Below the pieces are notes generated by a model. It worked only from the letters and a program-made list of their open reading frames with translations, did no database searches and was not told where the DNA came from. A stretch of DNA of 60,000 nt from Cryptomeria japonica (taxonomy: Eukaryota; Streptophyta; Pinopsida; Cupressales; Cupressaceae), in assembly GCF_030272615.1 (NCBI RefSeq), contig NC_081411.1:834510136-834570135 (forward strand). The letters are read 5' to 3'. Positions 56,136 to 60,000 of this stretch are shown piece after piece; the stretch's first letter is position 1, and the number at the start of each line of letters is the position of its first letter. A program made the position numbers and the translations under genes.

Positions 56136-57527
56136 TGCACTTAAGAAATTTCGCTGTTGGGGTGTGGCTCGCAATGATCGAGCGAGTTTTAGAGAAAAAT
56201 GAAGGCATTCCTAGCATAAACCTAGCCACCCCGATGTGTACGAGCTGACGGTTGGGTGTCGCGACGAGCGGATTGAAAGATGGGGCATTGTGCAACTTTT
56301 CATTGAACTCATCTTACGCTTTTTTGTCGCAATCGAGAAAGTGTCACCATGAGCAACTAGATCTAATTCTACTAAAACCAAGAGAGGATTTTTTAGAGTG
56401 CCATAACATGACCTAGTAGGATTAGATGACTTGTTCTTATGATTAACAGGCTCCGAGAAACACGATGTCGAATATTGACAACTTTGAGCAACTTGAGCAC
56501 TTAGGCGATTTCACTGCTAGGGTGTGGCCCGCAATGATTAGGTGAGTTGGAGGATGAAAAGAAGGCATTCCTAGCATAAACCTAGCCACCCTGATGTGTA
56601 CGAGTTGATGGTTTGGTGCCACGACGAGCGGATTGAAAGATGGGGCATTGTGCAACTTTTCATTGAATCCATCTAATGCTTTTTGTCGCAACCGAGAAAG
56701 TGCTGCCATGAGCAACTAGATCCGACTCTACCAAAACTAAGAGAGGTGTCTTTAGAGTGCCATAACATGACCCCATAGGATTAGACAACTTGTTCTTATG
56801 ATTAACGGGCACTGAGAAATGTGATGCCTAATATTGACAACTTTGAGCAACTTGAGCACTTAGGCGATTTTGCTGCCAGGGTGTGGCCCGCAACAATTGG
56901 GCGAGTTGAGGAGAAAAAAGAAGGCATTCCTAGCATAAAAATGACCACCCCAATGTGTAAAAGCTAACGGTTTGGTGCCATGACAAGCGGATTGAAAGAT
57001 GGGGCATTGTGCAACTTTTCATTGAACCCATCTGATGCTTTTTGTTGCAACCGAGAAAGTGTCTCCGCGAGCAACTAGATCCAAGTCTACCGAAACTGAG
57101 AGAGGATTTTTTAGAGTGACATAACATGACCCCGTAGGATTAGATGACTTGTTCTTATTATTAACGGGCACAGAGAAATGCAATGCCAAATATTGACAAC
57201 TTTGAACAACTTGAGCACTTAGGCGATTTCACTGCTAGGGTGTGGCCTGCAATGATCGGGCGAGTTGGACAGAAAAAAGAAGGCATTCCTAGCATAAACC
57301 CAACCACCCTGATGTGTATGACCTAATGATTTGGTGCCGTGACAAACGGATTGAAAGATGGGGCATTATGCAACTTTTCATTGAACCCATCTGACGCTTT
57401 TTGTCGCAACCGAGAAAGTTTCGCCACGAGCAACTGGATCCGAGTCTATCGAAACCGAGAGAGGGATTTTTAGAGTGCCATAACATGACCCTGTAGGATC
57501 ATACAGATCATTCTTATGATTAACAGG
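56136..57527. repeat. 360-bp satellite-like tandem repeat, about four copies
   Basis: GGTGTGGC recurs at 56161, 56521, 56880 and 57239 (periods 360, 359, 359). Each unit carries AGGCATTCCTAGCATAAA, GGATTGAAAGATGGGGCATT, TTTTGTCGCAACCGAGAAAG, GCCATAACATGACC and TTGAGCACTTAGGCGATTT. The copies differ by roughly 5-10%, with many C/T changes in CG contexts. The last unit is cut at 57527 by the LTR of Element 4. Minus-strand open frames recur with the period and are not genes. Confidence 0.93.
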
Positions 57528-58746
57528 TGTAGACACCTAAAAATGTCTCATTGATCATGTACTAATTATTCTTCTAATTGATTAAATAATCTTTATTATT
57601 TAATTAAGTCAATTAAACTTATTCTTCTAAATTATTCTAATTTCATATTTCCTCATCATCTTATTAATTATTCTATTTCCTATTCTATCATCATTTAATC
57701 ATTTTCTAAATATTAATTAAATATTAATTATTTAATTAATTCTGATTAATTCCCCAATTTAAATAATCTTTATTATTTAAATAAATTACTAATTACTCAA
57801 TTTCTATCTCTAATCATCTAATCATTCAACCCTCTTCTAAATATTTATTATTTAATTAAATTCTATTTCTAAATAATTAAATAGTTTCTTTAAATTATTT
57901 AATTAACTAATTAATTCTTCCATTTCCAAATCCCCAAATTCTAATTTCATTTAATTTCATATTTTTCTAATTTCTTCCAAATTCAAATACATGTGCATGA
58001 TTTCAAAAACCAAATTGAAAATCAAAGTTAAGTTCTAAATATATTCAAAGGCTAAATTGAATTAATAAATTCAATTATTTGAATAATATCTCATGCAAAG
58101 ATTAAATTAATAATTTAAATCTAAATGCAAGCACATGCTAAATTAATTAATTAAATCAATTAATTAATTAAATCATTTATCTCTCCAACTTCTATTTCCA
58201 TCCTTTAGTTAGCTTTTTCTAAATTTAGCTCTCGGTGTCATCCTCTTTATTTCCTCTAATCATTCTTTTTCTTCCTTCAGTTAACTCTTTCATCAATCAG
58301 TTGACTCCTTTAATCTATTCAATCTATTGAGTTCCACTCCTACAATCAACAATTCAACTATCAAATTGCATTTGAGCTCACCTAAGTTTACACCTCTTGA
58401 TCATTTTGTTCCACCTTTCAATCAATCTTCTCCAATTTTCTATAAATTGAGCATCCAATCTCCATTTTCAACAATCACGAACTTCGAATCTTTGTGTCAC
58501 TTGTAGGTTATGAGCACAATATCTGAGAGCCATCATACCATGAAGAGAAGAAGAGAAATGGAAGCAATATGCACATCTTGGAATAGGGAGTTTTATTTGA
58601 ATTGATTTCATTCTTCATTCTTGTTTTGCTTGATGATTGCATTATTTCATTGTCTAGTTTGTTAGATTTGTTAATTAGATATGGATTCGTGATTTCCCTG
58701 GTGTTTCTAATTGATAGCTTTAAGATGAATTCTAGCATGCATTACA
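57528..58746 (+). repeat. 5' LTR of Element 4 (1219 bp)
   Basis: Starts TGTAGACACC and ends GCATTACA. A TATA box (TATAAATT) lies at 58441-58448. The first 400 bases hold repeated AT-rich palindromes of the type TTAAATAATCTTTATTATTTAA, comparable to the palindromes in the Element 2 LTR. Confidence 0.8.
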
Positions 58747-58749
58747 TTT

Positions 58750-58767
58750 TGGTGAACCCGACGTGAA
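58750..58767 (+). other. Primer-binding site of Element 4
   Basis: TGGTGAACCCGACGTGAA, identical to 48634-48651 in Element 3, 3 bases after the LTR end. Confidence 0.85.
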
Positions 58768-58872
58768 CTAACAGCAATTTAACCTTTTTCTGTGTTCTAT
58801 GTGATTTTTGCAGATTGTGCGGATTTTTTATTTTTTTTGCAGGTTGCACGAATTTTGAGAAAAGATTTTCCG

Positions 58873-59040
58873 TCACGCAATTGAGCTTACTTCATCATGA
58901 AATCACATAGATAGAATCACACATTAGACCCTTCATGGTCACACATTCATCCAGACAGAATCACGCATTCGTCCAAATAGAGTCACACAATCACCCTGTC
59001 CTCATCACACAATAGCCCTTTCTGGGTCACGCATCCGCAG
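58873..59040 (+). repeat. TCACGCAATCG-type array in the Element 4 leader, first block
   Basis: The core TCAC(G/A)CA(A/T)TC recurs at about 58873, 58917, 58939, 58961, 58983, 59004 and 59027, mostly every 21-23 bases with variable filler rich in CCTGTC or CAGACAG. Confidence 0.82.
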
Positions 59041-59159
59041 GGTTAATTGTTGTTTTATTTTTCTTCTGTCTGTTATTAGTTTTGTATAATTCTATCTTAA
59101 ATTTGGTTAATTAGGGATCAAAATTACTTTTTTATTTCAGGATTTGATTAACACAGTTT

Positions 59160-59414
59160 ATGGCAAGAAAAGTTCAGTTCAAAATTTCAGGAGTGAGAAG
59201 GACGAAGCAACAAAGGAGGGAAGCTAAACTATATCAAAAATTTCTCCAAGTAGAAAAATTGATACAAGATTTGGAAGAACAACTGGCCTTAGACAGATAT
59301 AATAACCTAGTTCTTTCTTATACAATTAAATATGATCTAATCAATATTGAATGGATGATGAGGGATTTGGCTAGGGCTTCACAATTGGTTTCGCAGGTTC
59401 CTGATCGAGTTTAG
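59160..59414 (+). CDS. Short leader ORF of Element 4, unknown function
   Basis: 84 codons starting MARKVQFKISGVRRTKQQRR. It has a basic N-terminus, then a helix-rich stretch (YQKFLQVEKLIQDLEEQLAL) likely to form a coiled coil, ending VSQVPDRV. It lies between two blocks of the leader array, about 400 bases after the priming site. It may be an upstream ORF, the first exon of gag or a chance frame. I do not recognise it. Confidence 0.35.
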   Translation: MARKVQFKISGVRRTKQQRREAKLYQKFLQVEKLIQDLEEQLALDRYNNLVLSYTIKYDLINIEWMMRDLARASQLVSQVPDRV

Positions 59415-59460
59415 TTTTCTTGTTTTTTCTTTTTCTAATTTTTGTTGTTGTCTATATTCT

Positions 59461-59610
59461 ATCATGCAATCGACCTGTTAGTGATACGCAATCGAGCAGA
59501 TAAAGTCACACATTCACTCTGTCAGATTTATTCATTCGGTCTGTCATATTCACGCATTCGCTCAGTAAGTATCACGCAATCGCTCAGGTAGTATTATGCA
59601 ATCACCTCTG
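59461..59610 (+). repeat. TCACGCAATCG-type array in the Element 4 leader, second block
   Basis: Seven further core copies (about 59463, 59483, 59507, 59529, 59551, 59573, 59595) are spaced 20-24 bases, with CTGTC or CTCAG in the filler. Confidence 0.82.
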
Positions 59611-59724
59611 TCAAGTTTTCAGTTTCTATTTTCTGTTGGTTTATTTCACTACTAATCTTCTTTTTACAGCCTGTGGTAGATTTGTAGAGAGGATTAGATT
59701 AGTAATTTCGCATGCACATCTCAC

Positions 59725-60000
59725 AACAGTTAAAATTGACATGCATGGATAAATCTCACACTTCAATTTTTAGTGCTTAAAATCAACAACAGTTAAAATT
59801 GACATGCATGGATAATCTCACACTTCGTTGTTGGTGCTTAAAATGAACATGGGCTAAAATTGACATGCGTGTATCTCACACTTGGTTTTTGGTGCTTAAA
59901 AATCAAACAAATGGTTAAAATTGACATGAATGTCGTCATTCTTTGATTTGGTGTTTAAAATTGACATGCACATGCGGATCTAACACCTAAATTTGGGCTA
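59725..60000 (+). repeat. About 60-bp tandem repeat at the right edge, five copies
   Basis: TTAAAATTGACATG recurs near 59730, 59793, 59854, 59914 and 59955. It is usually followed by TCTCACACTT and preceded by GGTGCTTAAAAT.AA. The array may run past the window end. Confidence 0.85.

Larger units (their letters stand above)
57528..60000 (+). mobile_element. Element 4: 5' part of a Ty3/Gypsy element, runs off the window
   Basis: LTR 57528-58746, primer-binding site at 58750, then a leader with motif arrays and a short ORF. The LTR start TGTAGACACCTAAAA resembles the Element 2 LTR start TGTAGACACCCAAAA, and the priming site is that of Element 3, so it is probably a Tat-type relative. Gag and pol would lie beyond 60000. 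The right target copy is not visible. Confidence 0.8.

Noticed and set aside
56443-57486. Minus-strand frames with similar Ser/Cys-rich peptides
   Set aside because: They repeat with the 360-bp period of the satellite and are not conserved as codons between units.

Overview
The window looks like repeat-dominated nuclear DNA of a large-genome seed plant, most likely a gymnosperm such as a conifer. It is packed with degenerate plant retrotransposon and Helitron coding sequence, plant-type spliced exons, AT-rich spacers and satellite arrays. I see no clearly functional host gene, rRNA or tRNA. The species cannot be named from sequence alone.

Layout. (1) 1-2026: 5' end of a minus-strand Ty1/Copia element (Gag N-terminus, primer-binding site, long LTR). 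(2) 2027-3916: non-coding DNA with two old tandem duplications. (3) 3917-5604: 5'-truncated Copia pol remnant with its 3' LTR, plus strand. (4) About 5.7-41.7 kb: a minus-strand Helitron locus with an RPA1-like gene (41.7-39.4 kb) followed by a Rep/helicase gene. Two complete LTR retrotransposons split the Rep/helicase gene into three pieces (36.5-37.2, 18.2-20.35 and 5.7-7.19 kb). Element 1 (7191-18201) is an Athila-like Ty3/Gypsy element with 1262-bp LTRs, target duplication GAGGT and an extra sense ORF after pol. Element 2 (20355-36546) is a Tat-like Ty3/Gypsy element with 772-bp LTRs that differ at only 3 positions, target duplication GTAAC, and an antisense, apparently spliced plant-mobile-domain (PMD) gene between integrase and the 3' LTR. 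At both insertion sites the Helitron frame is continuous once the element and one target copy are discounted. (5) 42-43 kb: a solo LTR with target duplication TTAAT inside a diverged duplication. (6) 44.1-47.4 kb and 55.25-55.46 kb: an unrecognised fragment and an unrecognised multi-exon plus-strand gene, the latter interrupted at an exon/intron boundary by Element 3 (47368-55246), a Gypsy element with 1263-bp LTRs, target duplication TGTGG, and Gag/protease but no polymerase. (7) 55.5-57.5 kb: a 110-bp and a 360-bp tandem repeat; the latter is invaded by Element 4 (57528 to the window end), whose primer-binding site matches Element 3.

Common threads. Reading frames in all these units are broken mainly by stops at Gln, Trp or Arg positions (CAG>TAG and similar single transitions), with few frameshifts. 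This looks like cytosine-deamination decay, possibly in the CHG context, although methylation-related base-calling error is an alternative. Element 2 is the most interesting unit. It is nearly new by LTR identity yet carries six premature stops in gag-pol, so it was probably moved in trans. It carries a spliced antisense PMD gene, and its gag-pol leader and the PMD intron share arrays of the same ~20-bp-spaced motif (GCGTCTGTG).
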